From assembly GCA_017311185.1 (NCBI GenBank), contig JAESUZ010000464.1, forward strand, positions 124,001 to 188,000: DNA of 64,000 bases, given 5' to 3'. The first letter of the stretch is position 1. Every line of letters begins with the position of its first letter. The notes beneath the pieces are model-generated. The model ran no database searches, had not been told where the DNA came from, and saw only the letters and a program-made list of their open reading frames with translations. Source of the stretch: Proteles cristata cristata (Eukaryota > Chordata > Mammalia > Carnivora > Hyaenidae). Shown one piece after another: positions 39,701-54,700 of this stretch. The position numbers and the translations under genes were made by a program.

Positions 39701-42700
39701 ATAGAATATCAATTAAAAAGAATACTTTACATTACAGGTTAATTGGACCTAATAAAGAGAAAAATCCACCTAACAACAGAGAATACACATTTCCTTCAAA
39801 TGTACATAGAGCATTCTCCAGGTTAGATCATATGTTAAGTCAAAAGACAAGTCTTTTAAAATCTAAATTTGAAAAGACAAAGGTTATAAAGTATCTTTTC
39901 TGGTCATAATGGAATGAAATTAGAAAACTACTGTAACAAAAGGAAACTGGAAAGTTCACAAATATGTGGAAATTAAATAACATACTCCTCCTAAACACAA
40001 AGGGATCAAACAAAAAAACACTAGGAAAGTATCGTGAGACAAATGAAAAACAAAAAAATAAAATCAAAATTTACAAGACTCAGTGAAAGCAGTGTTAAAT
40101 GGAAATACACAGTTATAAACACATTATAAAAAGAGATGGCAAACCAACAACCTAATTTTATGCCTTAGGAACTAGAAAAAGACATTTTAAACCCAACGCT
40201 AGTGGAAGAAAGGAATAATAAAGAGTAGAGTGATAAGGAAATAAATAATAAAAAAAAAAAAAGAAAAAATCAATGAAAGCAAAAGTCGGTTCTTTGAAAG
40301 AACCATCTCCTGGTTTCTCTGATCTATGCAATTTTTTTTTTAGTTTCTATATCATTTATTTCTGCTTTAATATTTATTACTTCCTTCCTTCTGTTAGCTT
40401 TTGGCATTGTTTGTTGTTCTTTTTCTAGCTCCTTTAAGTGTAAGGTTGTTTGAGATTTTTCTGGCTTGTTGAGGTAGGGCTGTATTGCTATATACTTTCC
40501 TTTTAGGACTATTTTTGCTGTATACCAAAAGCTTAAGACCACTGTGTTTTAATTTTCATTTGTTTCCATACTTTAAAATTTCTTCTTTGATTTCTTGGCT
40601 GACCCATTCATTGTTTAGTAACATGATGTTTAACTTCCGTGTATTTGTGGTCTTTCCAAATTTTTTCTTGCGGTTGACTTCTGAAGAAGTTAGTTCTTTC
40701 AAATGATCAAAATGGACAACAGTTTGCAGTAAGAAAAAGAGAAGAATCAACTTACTAAAATCAGAAAGAAAGTGGGCACATGAGGACCAATTTTACAGAA
40801 ATGAAAAGGATTAGAAGAGAGTACTACAGGCAACTGTATGCCTGTATGCCAAGAAATTGGGTAACCTAGATGAAATGGACAAATTCCTGGAAACACACTA
40901 CCTACCAAAACTGAATAAGAAAGAAATAGAAAATCTGAACAGATCAACCACAGGTAAGGAGACTGAATCAGTAATCAAAAACCTCTCAAGAAGGCAAGCC
41001 CTAGGCCAGGTGGCTTCACTCTGAATTATACAAAAAATTTAATGAAAAATTAACAACAATCCTTCTCAAACCCTTCCAAAAAATTGAAGGGGTGGAAACA
41101 CTCCCTAACTCATCCTAAGAGGCCAACATTACTGAAGCAATAAGAAGACAGTACAGGAAAACTACAAATACTTTTTATGACAATACAAAATCCTCGATAA
41201 AATATTAGCAAATTGAATTCAGCAGCATATTAAAAGGAGACTAAATCATGACCAAGTGGGATTTATTCCTAGATTGCACAGATGATTCAACACATGAAAA
41301 TTAACATAATACTACAGCAGAAAGAACTGAAAATCTCTACATGATCCCCCCCAATCGATGCAGAAAAAGAGTGACATTTCAATCTCTTTCATTATAAAAA
41401 CACTCATTGAGGAAAAGTACATCAACATAACGGCTATATATGAAAAACCCACAGCTAACATTATGCCAATTAGATGAAAAGCTGTTAGTTCTTCACTAAG
41501 ATCAAAAACAAGATGAGGATGTGGGTTTTTGCCAATGCTATTTAACATATTATTGTTCAGTTCTAGACTGTAGTTAGGCAAGAAAAAGCAATGAAAGACA
41601 TCCAAATTGAAAAGAAGTAAAATTATCTATTTTTGCACATGACATGATTTTGTAGGTACAAAACCCCTAAAGAAGCCATAAATATACTAGCAGGGCTGAT
41701 AAATGAATTTAGCAAAGATGTAGGCTATAAAATCAACACCCAAAACCTAGACACATTTCTATACACTAACAATCTGAAAAGAAAATAAGAAAACAATTCC
41801 TTTAAAACAAAACACAAAAGAATATACCTAGGAATAAACAAACAAGGTGGGAACAGATCTGTATACTTACACACTATGCCAGATTACAGAAAAAAAAAAA
41901 ATGAAAGAAGACAATAATAAGAGGAAAGACATTCCACATTCATGGATTGGAAGATCTAATATTGTTAACAATATGACCTGAAGCAATCTACAATGCAATG
42001 CAGTCTCTATCAAAATCTCAGTGATATTTCAGGCAGAACAGGAAAACCCATCCTAAAAGTAATATGGAATCTCAAGGGACCCTAAATTGCCAAAACGATC
42101 TTGAAAAAGAACAAAGTTGGAGAGCTCACACATTCTGATTTCAAAACTTGGTACAAAGCTGTGGTAATCAAAACAGGGTGCTACTGCCATGAAAACAGAC
42201 TGATGGAATAGAGAACCCAGAAATAAACCTTCACATACATTACGGTTAACTGAGTATTGACAAGCACGCCAAGACCACTCAACGGAGAAAAGACCATCTT
42301 TTCAACAAATGGTGCTGAGAAAACTGGACATCCACATGAAAACGAAAGATACTGGACCCTTCTCTCATAGCATATGCAAAAATTCACTATCAAAGACTTA
42401 AATGTAACAGCTAAAACTGTAAAATTTGTAAAAGAAAACATAGGGCAAGAGCTTCACAATGTTAGTTTCAGCAATGATTTTTTTTTGGATAGGACATCAA
42501 AAGCACAGGCAACAAAAGAAAAAAATAGAAATATATCAGTAACGTTTGTGAAAAGGCAAAGAGTGAAAAGACAACCCACAGAATGGGAAAAAAAAAAATC
42601 TCTGAAAATGATAAATCTGATACAGGATTAATATCATTAATGTATAAAGAACTCCTACAACCCCAAAACAAAATAATCAAATCCAAAAAAGGACTTGAAT

Positions 42701-45700
42701 AGGCTTTTCTTCAAGAAAGATATATAAATGAGGAATAAAAAAGCACATGAAAAAATACTCAACATAACCAGTCAAGACGAAAATGCAAATCAAAACCACA
42801 AGATTAGTGTTGTTTTTTTTTTTCGATGTTTTTTTTTTATTTATTTCTAGGAGAGAGAGAGACAGCGTGAGCAGGGGAGGGTCAGAGAGAGAGGGAGGCA
42901 CAGACTCTGAAACAGGCTCCAGGCTCTGAGCTGGCAGTCAGCACAGAGCCCGACCTGGGGCTCGAACCCACGAACCGCGAGATCATGACCTAAGCGAAAG
43001 TCGGATGCTTAACCAACTAAGCCACCCAGGTGCCCCAAGATTAGTGTTTCATACCCACTTAAAAAACCCCAGAAAACAACACTGTTGGTGAGGAAATTGG
43101 GACCCCATGTGGGAATGTAAAATGTATAGCGATAGTGGAAAACTTTGGGGTTTCCTCAAAAAGTTAAACTTCTACCCCCACCTCGATGGGAAATTCTTAA
43201 CATTAACGGGTGTTGAGTTTTGTTAAATGCTTTGTCTGCATGTATTAAATGGATCATATACTATTTCTCTTTTATTTTGTTAGTATGAACTGCATGCTCG
43301 ATTTTCTATTGTCAATCCAACTTGGCATTCCTGGAATAAATCTCATTGGTCATGGAAAAAAAAAAGTTAAACATAAAATTATCATAGGTCACTAAACTGG
43401 ACACTTAAAAAATGATTAAAAAGGTAACATTTGTTGTGTATATTTTACACTACAAAATAGTTTAAACTACATGCACATGACTTGTAATTTAAATGTTACT
43501 GTTAAAAACCGCATGTGAAATAGTACCCATATGGAAGAGTAGAGAATATCAACCTAATTCATTCATAGTATATTAGAGCCTATGTCTGAGGCATCCTAAT
43601 AAAATTTAAAAAAAAAAAAGAAAAAAAAAGAATGAAGAGTCAAATGGACAAGCACGGTTAACTAAATATATTACTTTTGGCATGTTGAAATTTTTATGAT
43701 CTTTTTTTTTTTTTTTTACAAATAGTTTATTGTCAAATTAGTTTCCACATAACACCCATGCCCATCCCCCCTCCCCCCCACATCCATCAGTCCTCAGTTT
43801 TTGTCAGCATTCAAGAGTCTCTCACGATTTGCCTCTCCCTTTCCCCCACCATTTCCCCCCTTCTTCTCCCCACCCCCTCACCCCGGTCCTCCGTCAAGTT
43901 CCTTCTAGTCCTCCTATACGTGCAAACATATGGTTTTTGTCCTTCTCTGCCTGACTTATTTCACTCAGCATAACACCCTCAGGGTCCATCCATGTTGCTA
44001 CACATGGCCAGATTTCATTTTTTTTTTTTAAATTATTTTTAATGTTTTATTTATTTCTAGGAGAGAGAGAGAGAGACAGCACAAACAGGGGAGGGTCAGA
44101 GAAAGAGGGAGTCACAGACTGAAACAGGCTCCAGGCTCTGAGCTGGCAGTCAGTACAGAGCCCGACGCGGGGCTCGAACCCACGAACCACGAGATCATGA
44201 CCTAAGCGAAAGTCGGACGCCCAACCGACTAAGCCACCCAGGCGCCCCATCAGATTTCACTCTTTCTCATTGCCATGTAGTATTCCATCGTACAGATAAA
44301 CCACATCTTCTTGATCCATTCATCTGTTGATGGACACTTCGGCTCTTTCCAGGTTTTGGCTATTGTTGAGAGTGCTGCCATGAACACTGGGGTACATGTG
44401 CCCCTGTGCATCAGCATTTCTGTATCCTTTGGGTAAATTCCTAGCAGTGCTATTGCTGGGTCACAGGGGAGTTCTATTGTTAGTTTCCTGAGGAACCTCC
44501 ACACTGTTTTCCAGAGGGGCTGTACCACTTTACATTCCCACCAACAGTGTAGGAGGGTGCCCGTTTCTCCACATCCTCGCCAGCATCTAGAGTTCTCTGA
44601 TTGGCTCATTTTAGCCACTCTGACTGGCGTGAGATGGTATCTCAGTGTGGTTTTGATTTGTATTTCTCTGATGAGGAGGGATGCTGAGCATCGTTTCATG
44701 TGTCTGTTGGCCATCTGGATATGATCCTATTTCTTGAATTGAAAAATGTGATTAAAAATTGGAGGGGCCTGGGTGGCTCAGTCAGTTAAGTGTCTGACTC
44801 TTGATTTTGGTTCAGGTCATGATCTTGGCTCAGGTCGTGATCTCTGTTTGTGGGATTGAGCCCCAGGTCAGGCTCTGCCCTGACAGGATAGAACCTGCTT
44901 GGGATTCTCTCTCTCCTACTCTCTCTCTGCCCCTTCCCTGCTCATGCTGTCTCTCTCTCTCTCTCTCAAAAATAAATAAAACATTTGAAAAATTTAAAAA
45001 AACTTTCCAATGTGAAGGGGCACATTGTACCCCAATATTTACAGCAGTACTACCAACAATAGCCAAATTATGGAAAGAGCCCAAATGTCCATCAGCTGAT
45101 GAATGGATAAAAGAAATGTAAAGTGTGTGCATAAAACATATACATATATATATATGTATACATGTCCACAATGGAATATTAGCCATCAAAAAGAATGAAA
45201 TCTTGCCCTTTGCAACAACATGGATGGAGCTAGAGTGTATTATGCTAAGCGAAGCTAAGTCAGAGAAAGACAAATACCATAAGATTTCACTCATATGTGG
45301 AATTTAAGAAGCAACATGGATGAACATAGGGGCAGGGAAGGAAAAATAAGATAAAAACAGAGGGAAGCAAATAAGACTTAACTGTGGAGAATGGAAGGTT
45401 GTTGGAGGCAGGCAGGATGGGCTACATGGGTGACAGGTGTTAGGGAGGGCATCTGGGATGAGCACTGGGTGTTATATGTATGATCAATCACTAAATTCTA
45501 CTTCTGAAACCAAAACTATATGTTAACTAACTTGAATTTAAATAAAATCTTGGAAAAAAAAGATCATGTATATCAGAGAGATTTTAAAGTGATGGATATG
45601 TAAATGTGTGGTATGTTTAGAAATGAGTGTTAGAAAATCTTAAAGTTTTACTTGCTCTGATGCAAATAAACAATGAAAAATGATAGAATGATGTATAAGA

Positions 45701-48700
45701 AAAAGCATGTTTGCATGTTCCCAAGTAAGGAAAATTCTACAACATGAATTCTTATTTTTAAGATAACTTCCTGTGCTGCTTTATGAAAGAAGTTTATTTA
45801 AGTTAGCTTCAGGACCAGATGGCAAATAGCCAAAAATTTTTTTAAATGTACGAATTGTTCTTTGTTTTCAAGTTGTATACCTTAGTCTGTAAGGATCACC
45901 CATTTCCTTCCAAACTCATTCAAAAGTTACTCATTACTTCAATTTATACAAAGAAATAAAGTGACAAGGTAATGTTTAAACTTTAGTTTCATTCAGTCTC
46001 TATACTTTTTTAAGTTTTACTTATTTTGAGAGAGACAGTGACCTAGCGCATGCAAGGGAGGGGCAGAGAGGAAATCTCAAGGAGGCCCCACACTGTCAGC
46101 AGAGAGCCTGATGCAGGGCTCACATCCAGGAACTGTGAGATCATGACCTGAGCTGAAATCAAGAGTTGGATACTTGAGACACCCAAGCACCCCGAATCTA
46201 TGTTTTTAAGTTATTACCTGGAATTAAGAGAAGTAAAAAGTTGATCAAACTGTTTCTCCAGAACCTCTATAAGACTGACTGTTTCCACTTTTGTTTGATT
46301 GTGTAGGTGTTCAAGCATCTGGAAAGAATATAATACAAAGACCTAATTTGGTATTTTCACTTTATAGAAATTATTCTGTTCAAATAATTTTAAAAGTAAA
46401 AGGTACTTATTGGAATTTTCAAAATAACAACACAAAGGAGATTAGGTGATAAAAATGGAATAAGTTACAAGGTTCCAACTTTAAATCCTGTTACTTGTCA
46501 TCAAGATCACATCTTTGTTGACACTGTGTACTAAGAAAATGGCAAAAATGCCTAGAAAATCCACCAAGTTTTCTAAATTTCTTATTCCTTTTTATCATTA
46601 CCAGAAGAGCCATTCTGGATAGCTGAGTTGGTCTCTGTTAGGATTCCTTAAATGAAACCACCTTTAATATAGAATATTAAAAAAACACTTGAATTAAAAT
46701 GTTAACTATTCCAGATCTTTCCTTTTTTTTTTTTTGACAAAGAATTGTTGCTTAATATGTGACCCCTTTTTCCCTTCCAATTTCTCCCCTTTAGAATAGG
46801 AATGTGTATCCCATACCTGTCCAACCAATGTTGAACAAAATGAATCATGCTCTGAGCCCTAGCCATACCTGATTTAGAAGATATTCAGATGAGATTCTGG
46901 ATTTAGACTTGATGTTAAAGGGATGAGGTCAATGTATTTTGCATGTGAAAAGGACAGGAGTCTGGAGGTGGAGTTCAGAGGGCAGGCTGTTATGGGATGA
47001 ATTTTGTCTGCCCTCCTCCCAAATTCATATGTTGAGGTCTTAACTCCCACATCGGATATACTCTTGATTGCTTTGGTTGTGAAATTGTTGTTACTTGGTG
47101 CTTAGGAGCTTACTTTTGTCACCAAGTGAGTCTCTCTTTTGGGGAATGGAGTAAGGAAGGAAAGAGAATAAGACTCCATTAGGGTATAGAGCCAAGTAAT
47201 AAGAGGTGTCAGAAAGATGATCTGCAATACTTTCAAGAACAAAATTGGCTCACAGCAAGAAAGAATCATAGTTCCTAAATAGTGCTCCAATCTCAGTAGG
47301 CTGCTAACACAACAATGCTAAGAGACCAATCTCAGCACGCCATGGAAGTTTTCCATTCTTCTGTATGTTTCTCTACCATCAGATTATCATTTTCAGTAAC
47401 TCAGTGCTAAGCTCTAACTTCAGTGATAATACATCCAAATGAACACATCTAAAGAACATGCCTTAATTCACAATAGACTTTAATCATTCAAAATGCTTAC
47501 TTTTATAGCAACACTTAATTGTTCAAAATTATAGCCGGCTATCTTCAATGCTTCATCAATTTCTTCTGCAGTTTTAGTTTCCTAAAGGGGAAGGGAAAGG
47601 GGGACCACATGCAAATATAAAAACAGATACTTAGATACACTGTATTAGCTGCAAAAACATCAAGCTACAATTTTGGTTACAAAAGCAACAGTTCACCACA
47701 GAATTCTGAAAACAATAAAAATAACACTTTTCAATCCTACTTATCCAGAAATTTAAAACCATTAACATTTTAGAGTTTTGATTATAGTATTCAAGACCTT
47801 TTTGAAAAAATGGAATATTCTATAACTTAAAACTATTTTGAAAAATTATCATGGCAATAATTGCACATACATGTAAAAATTAAGTTTTTAAAGAAGATTA
47901 TAATTTGGCTATGTTAAAAAATATTTTTAATTTTCTGAGAGACAGAGTATGAACAATAAAGGGGCAGAGAGAGAAGACGACACAGAATCCGAAGCAGGCT
48001 CCAGGCTCTGTGTTGTCAGCACAGAGCCTGACGTGGGGCTCGAACCCACAAACTGTGAGATCACAATCTGAGCTAAAGTTGAACACTAAACTAATTGAGT
48101 CACCCAAGCGTCGCTGGCTATGTTAAAACATAAACTTGAAGCAAAAGATAGCAAAATTAAGTGCTTCCTCCCTTCCCCAAGCTCACTAAAGATCTAATAA
48201 TAGTACTTTGGAATTTATTCTATTTCTAGTCTTAAACTAAAATAATGCATTATTGTACAGTAACAGGTAAGATTCAATCTTCCAACAATAACATCATCAT
48301 CATCATCATCATCACCACAGCAAATGTTATTAGGCCTTTTGGCTGCCATTAAAACGACTGGAAAAATCACCTTTAGAATTTAAAACTTGAACTTCATACA
48401 AGTTTCATGTAATATGGATTCAATAACTAGGTTCAAAGGGAACTTACTTATGCTAACATGTCAAGAACACTACAGAGTTGGTCAAAGGAGAATGGGCTGC
48501 CTTAGGAAGAAATGAGAATTGTTCAAGCATATTTAGTATAAAACAAAAGATTCAAGTAAGGAGTGTAGGTTTACTGCTTACCTTTAAGCTTCCAAAAAAA
48601 ATCTATAATTATAGGAACCTTGAGAAGAGAGGAGAGTTAAGCTACCAGACACAAAGTAAAAATGTTTGGTTTCATCTTACTTCACAAATAACATTTTTCC

Positions 48701-51700
48701 ATACCGCCATTACAGTTGAGGAGTTCAAAATAGTCCTGTGTGTGGATGCTGAATGTTCCAAACCAATAGTTAGCTGATCAGGTGTCTTTTTAAAGTCCTG
48801 AGAACAATTCTTTATCCTGAAAAACGTCAAGTATGTTATTTTAAATACCACATTAACAGTTTTAACCTTCTATTCTCATTTTTACTGTCCATCAAAAATA
48901 ATTCATGATATATTATATAACAACATTTCTGTGGGTTCTCATTTACGATAAGCAAAGAGAGGGAAGTGATGGCTAAGTAGGCTACCATATAAAACTTAAC
49001 TTTAACCAAGAATCCAACTTCTTAGAAAATCCCTAAAAATAAGAGCTTACAGTGTAAATTGTGCTTTAGTCTCCTAGTTACCTCTCCTTCCCTAATATTT
49101 TTTGGTAGAAGTGTTGATAGTCACTGAACTGTCTTGAAGCTCAATTCCTCATACACAAATGACAGCTATTAAAAAAATGTACTTTTAGGCCTAGATAATT
49201 TACAAGAAGGTAATGAATTTACCAGGTAAGATAATCTGCAAAGAAAAAGTTCAATTTCTTATCTACACATGCTAGAGTTTCTGCCCATTTTTTTTTTTTT
49301 GGTCCATTATTTTTCTTTATAACTTTTTTGGTTTTTTTTTTTTTTTTTTTACACAGTTTATTGTCAAGTTGGTTTCCATATAACACCCAGTGCTCATCCC
49401 CACAAGTGCCCTCCTCCATGCCCATTTCCCCCCTCCTCCCCTCCCATCAGCCCTCAGTTTGTTCTCAGCATTCAAGAGTCTCTCATGGTTTGCCTCTCTC
49501 CCTCTCCCCCACTATTTCCCCCCTTCTTCTCCCCGCCCCCCCACCCCGGTCCTCCGTTAAGTTCCTCCTAATCCTCCTATACGTGCAAACATATGGTATT
49601 TGTCCTTCTCTGCCTGACTTACTTCCCTCAGCATAACACCGTCAAGGTCCATCCATGTTGCTACACAAGGCCAGATTTCATTCTTTCTCATTGCCATGTA
49701 GTATTCCATGGTATAGATAAACCACATCTTCTTGATCCATTCATCCTTTGATGGACATTTAGGCTCTTTCCATGTTTTAGCTTTTGTTGAGAGTGCTGCT
49801 TCGAACATTGGGGTACATGTGCTCCTATGCATCAGCACTCCTATATCCCTTGGGTAAATACCTAGCAGAGCTATTGCTGGGTCATAGGGGAGTTCTATTG
49901 TTAATTTTTTGAGGAATCTCTACACTGTTTTCCAGAGGGGCTGCACCAGTTTACATTCCCACCAACAGTGTAGGAGGGTGCCCGTTTCTCCACATCCTCG
50001 CCAGCATCTAGAGTTCTCTGATTTGCTCATTTTAGCCACTCTGGCTGGTGTCAGGTGGTATCTGTGTGGTTTTGATCTGTATTTCCCTGATGAGGAGGGA
50101 TGCTGAGCATCGTTTCATGTGTCTGTTGGCCATCTGGATGTCCTCTTTGGAGAAGTGTTTGTTCATATCTTCTGCCTGTTTCTTCAGTGGGTTGTTTGTC
50201 TTTCGGGTGTGGAGTTTGGTGAGTTCCTTATGGATTTTGGATATTAACCCTTTATCTGATATGTCATTTGCAACTATCTTTTCCCATTCCGTTGGTTGTC
50301 TAGTAGTTTTATGGACTGTCTCCTTTGCCTTGCAGAAGCTTTTCATCTTGATGAGGTCCCAATAGTTTATTTTTGCTCTTGATTCTTTTGCTTTTGGGGA
50401 TGTGTCAAGTAAGAAGTTGCTGCAGTGGAGGCCAAGGAAGTGCTTCCTGCTTTCTCCTCTAGGGTTTTGATGGTTTCCTGTCTCATGTTCAGGTCCTTTA
50501 TCCATTTTGAGTTTATTTTGGTATATGGTGTGAGAAAATGATCTAGTTTCATAGTTTTTGCCTATTTTTATCTTTATATCTCCCCATATTAGCTAACAAA
50601 CAGTAAGCTCTTAAGTGTTTACTTAGTAATAAGCCTATGACAATTTTACAGAAGAAACTATGATGTTTAAATATATTACCCTTACAGAGAGAATAGACTT
50701 AAATAATTTTTAAACATTCAATTACTCTGAAAAGTATTAATGTTCCTGAAAACATGTGAATGCATTAGCCCCAAGAAGTCCAATTTTCAACTTGTGTTTC
50801 AAAATATTAAAGATAAATCAGGAAGAAAATACATTATGTATCAAAGGAGGTCTATTTAAAAATAAACAATTATTTTAAACCACACTCTACTGAAATTTAG
50901 GAATAGGAGGTTCTAACATAAGTATACTTGTTACGAAGAATTTAAAAACATTACTTTGAAAAAAAAATTTGTGTACTTAAAATGGATTAATCTGCTTCTG
51001 AAAGCGAAACTTCACTTTAAAACCATATTAGATATTATACATATCTAGACAAGCATATAATCAGACTTAACTTACATAAGTTTTAAAAAGTCAGAAAATT
51101 TCACATAGAAGTCTAGATCTCTATCTTCTCTTGGGGGAATAAGAAGGAAGATTTGGCAACACTGGATTTGTCATTAAGACACAGCAATAATTGGCTGGAG
51201 CTGAAAATGGGCCACTTCCTTCAGAGGGGCCTTCTTTCATCTACCACAATTCATCTCACTCATTGTTAAACTCTGTCTCCCTCACCCAGTAAAATCATCT
51301 GCTGGACTCCTGCAGGTACTCAAATTTGTGAGGCCACTGACTCACATGGAACCAAAAAGATTCCTAAAGATCTATTTTAATCATTTCACACAGAGCATTT
51401 GGAGGAGATGCCTGGAGGAATTACACACATAGGGGGTGGCACTCAGGAGGCCAGAGCTCCACGGGTTCTGGGAGTGCCCCGCTGCCGGACTTTAGCTAGG
51501 TGGTTTACTACCTGAAGAGATAACTAACTGTGCTTTTGGTTTCTGCTTAAGTACCTGTTGAAGTCTGGACAGAGAAGCTGCAGCAGTTATGTGAAAGGCC
51601 ATAAAAGCTAAGTGTAAAAAATTTTGGATTTTATTTAGATAGGCAATGAAGAAGCACGGAGCAGGGAAGAGTATGGATGTTAGAAGAAGGTAGTCAAAAA

Positions 51701-54700
51701 GAACTAAAAATAGAAAGATAAATTATGGATATGGAAGATACTACGGAAGTTAGAGTTTATAGGAGACAAAATGAATGAGATATGAGGAAATGGGGTGATT
51801 CAGAGATATCAGTGCCATTAACAAAAGTGAAAGGTTTCAAGGAGTTAAGATGGTGGAGAAGTAGGGAGACCAGCAGTTCCCTCATCCCTCAAACACAGCT
51901 TAACAGATATATTCATAACTTTTCATCCAAAAACAGCAGAATACACATTCTTCTTGAGCGCACATGAAACATTCTCTAAAACCTCATATACTGGGTCACA
52001 AAACAGCCCTCAAAAAGACAAAAGGATTGAGATCATACAATGCATATTTTCAGATCACAATGCTAAGAGACTTAAAATCAACCACAAGAAAAAATTTGGA
52101 AAGCCTCCAAATACTTGGAGGTTAAAGAACACTCTACTAAAGAATGAATGTGTTAACCAGGAAATTAAAGAAGAAATTAAAAAAATACACGGAAACTATT
52201 GAAAATGAAACCATGACAGTCCAAACCCTTTGGGATGCAGCAAAGACAGTCCTAAGAGGAAAACACATTGCAATTCAGGTTTATCTGAAGGGACAAGAAA
52301 GGTCCCAAATATACAACCTAACCTCACACTTAAAGGAACCAGAAAGACAGCAGCAAAGAGAGCCCAAAGCCAGTAGAAGAGAGATAATAGAGATTAGAGC
52401 AGAAACAAACAATATAAAATCCAATAAAACAGTAGAACAAATCAATGAACCTAATAGCTGGTCTTCTGAAAGAATAAACAAAATTGATAAGCCCTTAGTC
52501 AAACTTCCCAAAAAGAGAGAGGACCCAAATAGACAAAATCACAAATGAAATGAGAGATCACAGCTAGTACCACAGAAATACAAATAATTATTAGAGAATA
52601 CTATGAAAAATTATATGCCAACAAACTATATAACCTAGAAGAAAGGACAAATTACTAAACACACACTACCAATACTCAAATGGAAAGAAACAGAAAATTT
52701 GAACAGACCCAATACCAGCAAAGAAATTGAACTGGTTATAAAGAATATCCCAAGAAATAAGAATCCAGGACCACATGGCTTCCAGGGGAATTCTAACAGG
52801 CATTTAAAGAAGAGTTAATACCTATTCTTCTCAAGCTTTTCTAAAAAGTAGAAATGAAAGGGGCGCATGGGTGGCTCAGTCGGTTAAGCGTCCAACTTCG
52901 GCTCAGGTCTTGATCTCACGATTCGTTGGTTCAAGCCCCCCATCAGACTCTCTGCTGAGAGCTAGCTCAGAGTCTGGAGTCTGCTTCGGATTCTGTGTCT
53001 CCCTGTCTTTCTGACCCTCCCCTGCTCATGCTGTCTCTCTCTCTCAAAAATAAAAAAAATTTTTTTTAACATTAAAAATACAAGTAGAAATGGAAGGAAA
53101 GCTTCTAGACTCATTCTAAGAAGCCAGCATTACCTTGATTCCCAAAGCTGATAAAGACCCCACAAAACAGGAGAACTATAGTCCAATATTCCTGATGAAC
53201 ATGATGCAAAATTTCTCAGAAAGATACCAGCAAATCGAATTCAACGGTATATAAAAAGAATTATTCACCATGATCAAGTGGGATTCATTCCTGGGCTGCA
53301 GGGCTAATTCAATATTTGCAAATCAATCAACATGATACATTAATAGAAGGATAAGAACCAAAGGATCAACAGATGCAGAAAAAGCATTCGACACAATATA
53401 GCATAAAATAATACAAACCATCAAGGAAATAGGAATAGAAGGAACATAATTAAATATCATAAAAGCCATATATGAAAGGCCCACCACTAATATCATCCTC
53501 AGTGGGGAAAAACTGAGAGATTTCCCGGAGACCAGGAACATGACAGGGATGCACTGTCACCACTGCTGTTTAACATAGTGTTGGAAATCCTAGCCTCAGC
53601 ATGCAGACAACAAAGTGAAATAAAAGGCATCTAAAATGGCAAAGAAGTCAAACTTTCACTCTTACATTTCACTTGATACTGTACATGGAAAACCCAAAAG
53701 ACTCCACCAAAAAATTGCTACAACTAATACACGAATTCAGCAAAGCTGCAGGATATAAAATCAACATACAGAAATTGATCGCATTTCTGCACACCAATAA
53801 TGAAGCAACAGAGAATTGATCCCAGGAAGGGAACAGATCCTATTTACAATTGCACCAAGAACCATAAAATAACTAGGAATAAACCTAACTAAAGATGTAA
53901 AAGATCTATGTGCTGAAAACTATAGAAAGCTTATGAAGGAAACTCAAGAAGACAAAAATAACTGGAAAAACATTCCATGCTCATGGACTGGAAGAATACT
54001 GTTAAAATGTCGATACTACCTAAATCAATCTACACATTCACTGCAATCCCAATCAAAATAACAACAGCATTCTTCACAGAGCTAGAAAAAAACAATCCTA
54101 AAATTTATATGGAACCAAAAAAGACCCCAAATAATTAATGTTGAAAAAGAAAACCAAGCTGGAGGCATCAAAATCCCAGAGTTTATCCTGTATTACAAAC
54201 TGTAATCATCAAGAAAGTATGGTATTGGCACTAAAACAGACACACAGATAAATGGAATAGAGAACCTAGAAGAAGACCCACAAATATACGGCCAACTAAT
54301 CTTCAAAGCAGGAAAGCATATCCAATGAAGAAAAGACACTCTCTTTAGCAAACGGTGCTGGGAGAATTGGACAGCAGCAGGCAGATGAACCTGGACCACT
54401 TTCTTACACCACACACAGAAATAAACTCAAAATGGATGAAAGGCATAAATGTGAAACAGGAAACCATCAAAATCCAACAAGAGAAAACAGGCAACTTTTT
54501 GACCTCGGCTGCAGCAACTTCTTACTTGACATGTCTCCGGAGGCCAGGAAACAAAAGCAAAAATGAAGTATTGGGACCTCATCAAGATAAAAAGCTTCTG
54601 CACAGCAAAAGAAACAATCAACAAAACTAAAAGGCAACCCATGGAATGGGAGAAGATATCTGCAAATGACACATCAGATGAAAGGTTAGTATCAAAAATC

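Larger units (their letters stand above)
36745..43460 (+). mobile_element. Nearly full-length ancient L1, heavily interrupted
   Basis: The order is that of one L1: 5' start ('gatgtcatcaaaatggcaga'), ORF1-like region (to about 38.5 kb), inter-ORF region (about 38.83-39.3 kb), ORF2 endonuclease and RT region (about 39.3-42.8 kb), and a 3' end near 43.46 kb. ORF2 frames are all broken; short stretches such as 42374-42631 remain open. It is interrupted by three SINEs (38206-38440, 38602-38822, 42812-43036) and by minus-oriented L1 pieces (40318-40690, 43184-43360). Antisense to RNF17. That it is one insertion is inferred from order. Confidence 0.7.

Noticed and set aside
2922..44248. Recurring short near-identical units, considered as a possible CRISPR-like or other ordered array
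   Set aside because: The units are about 200-bp SINEs in both orientations, irregularly spaced, each with its own target duplication. There are no spacers.
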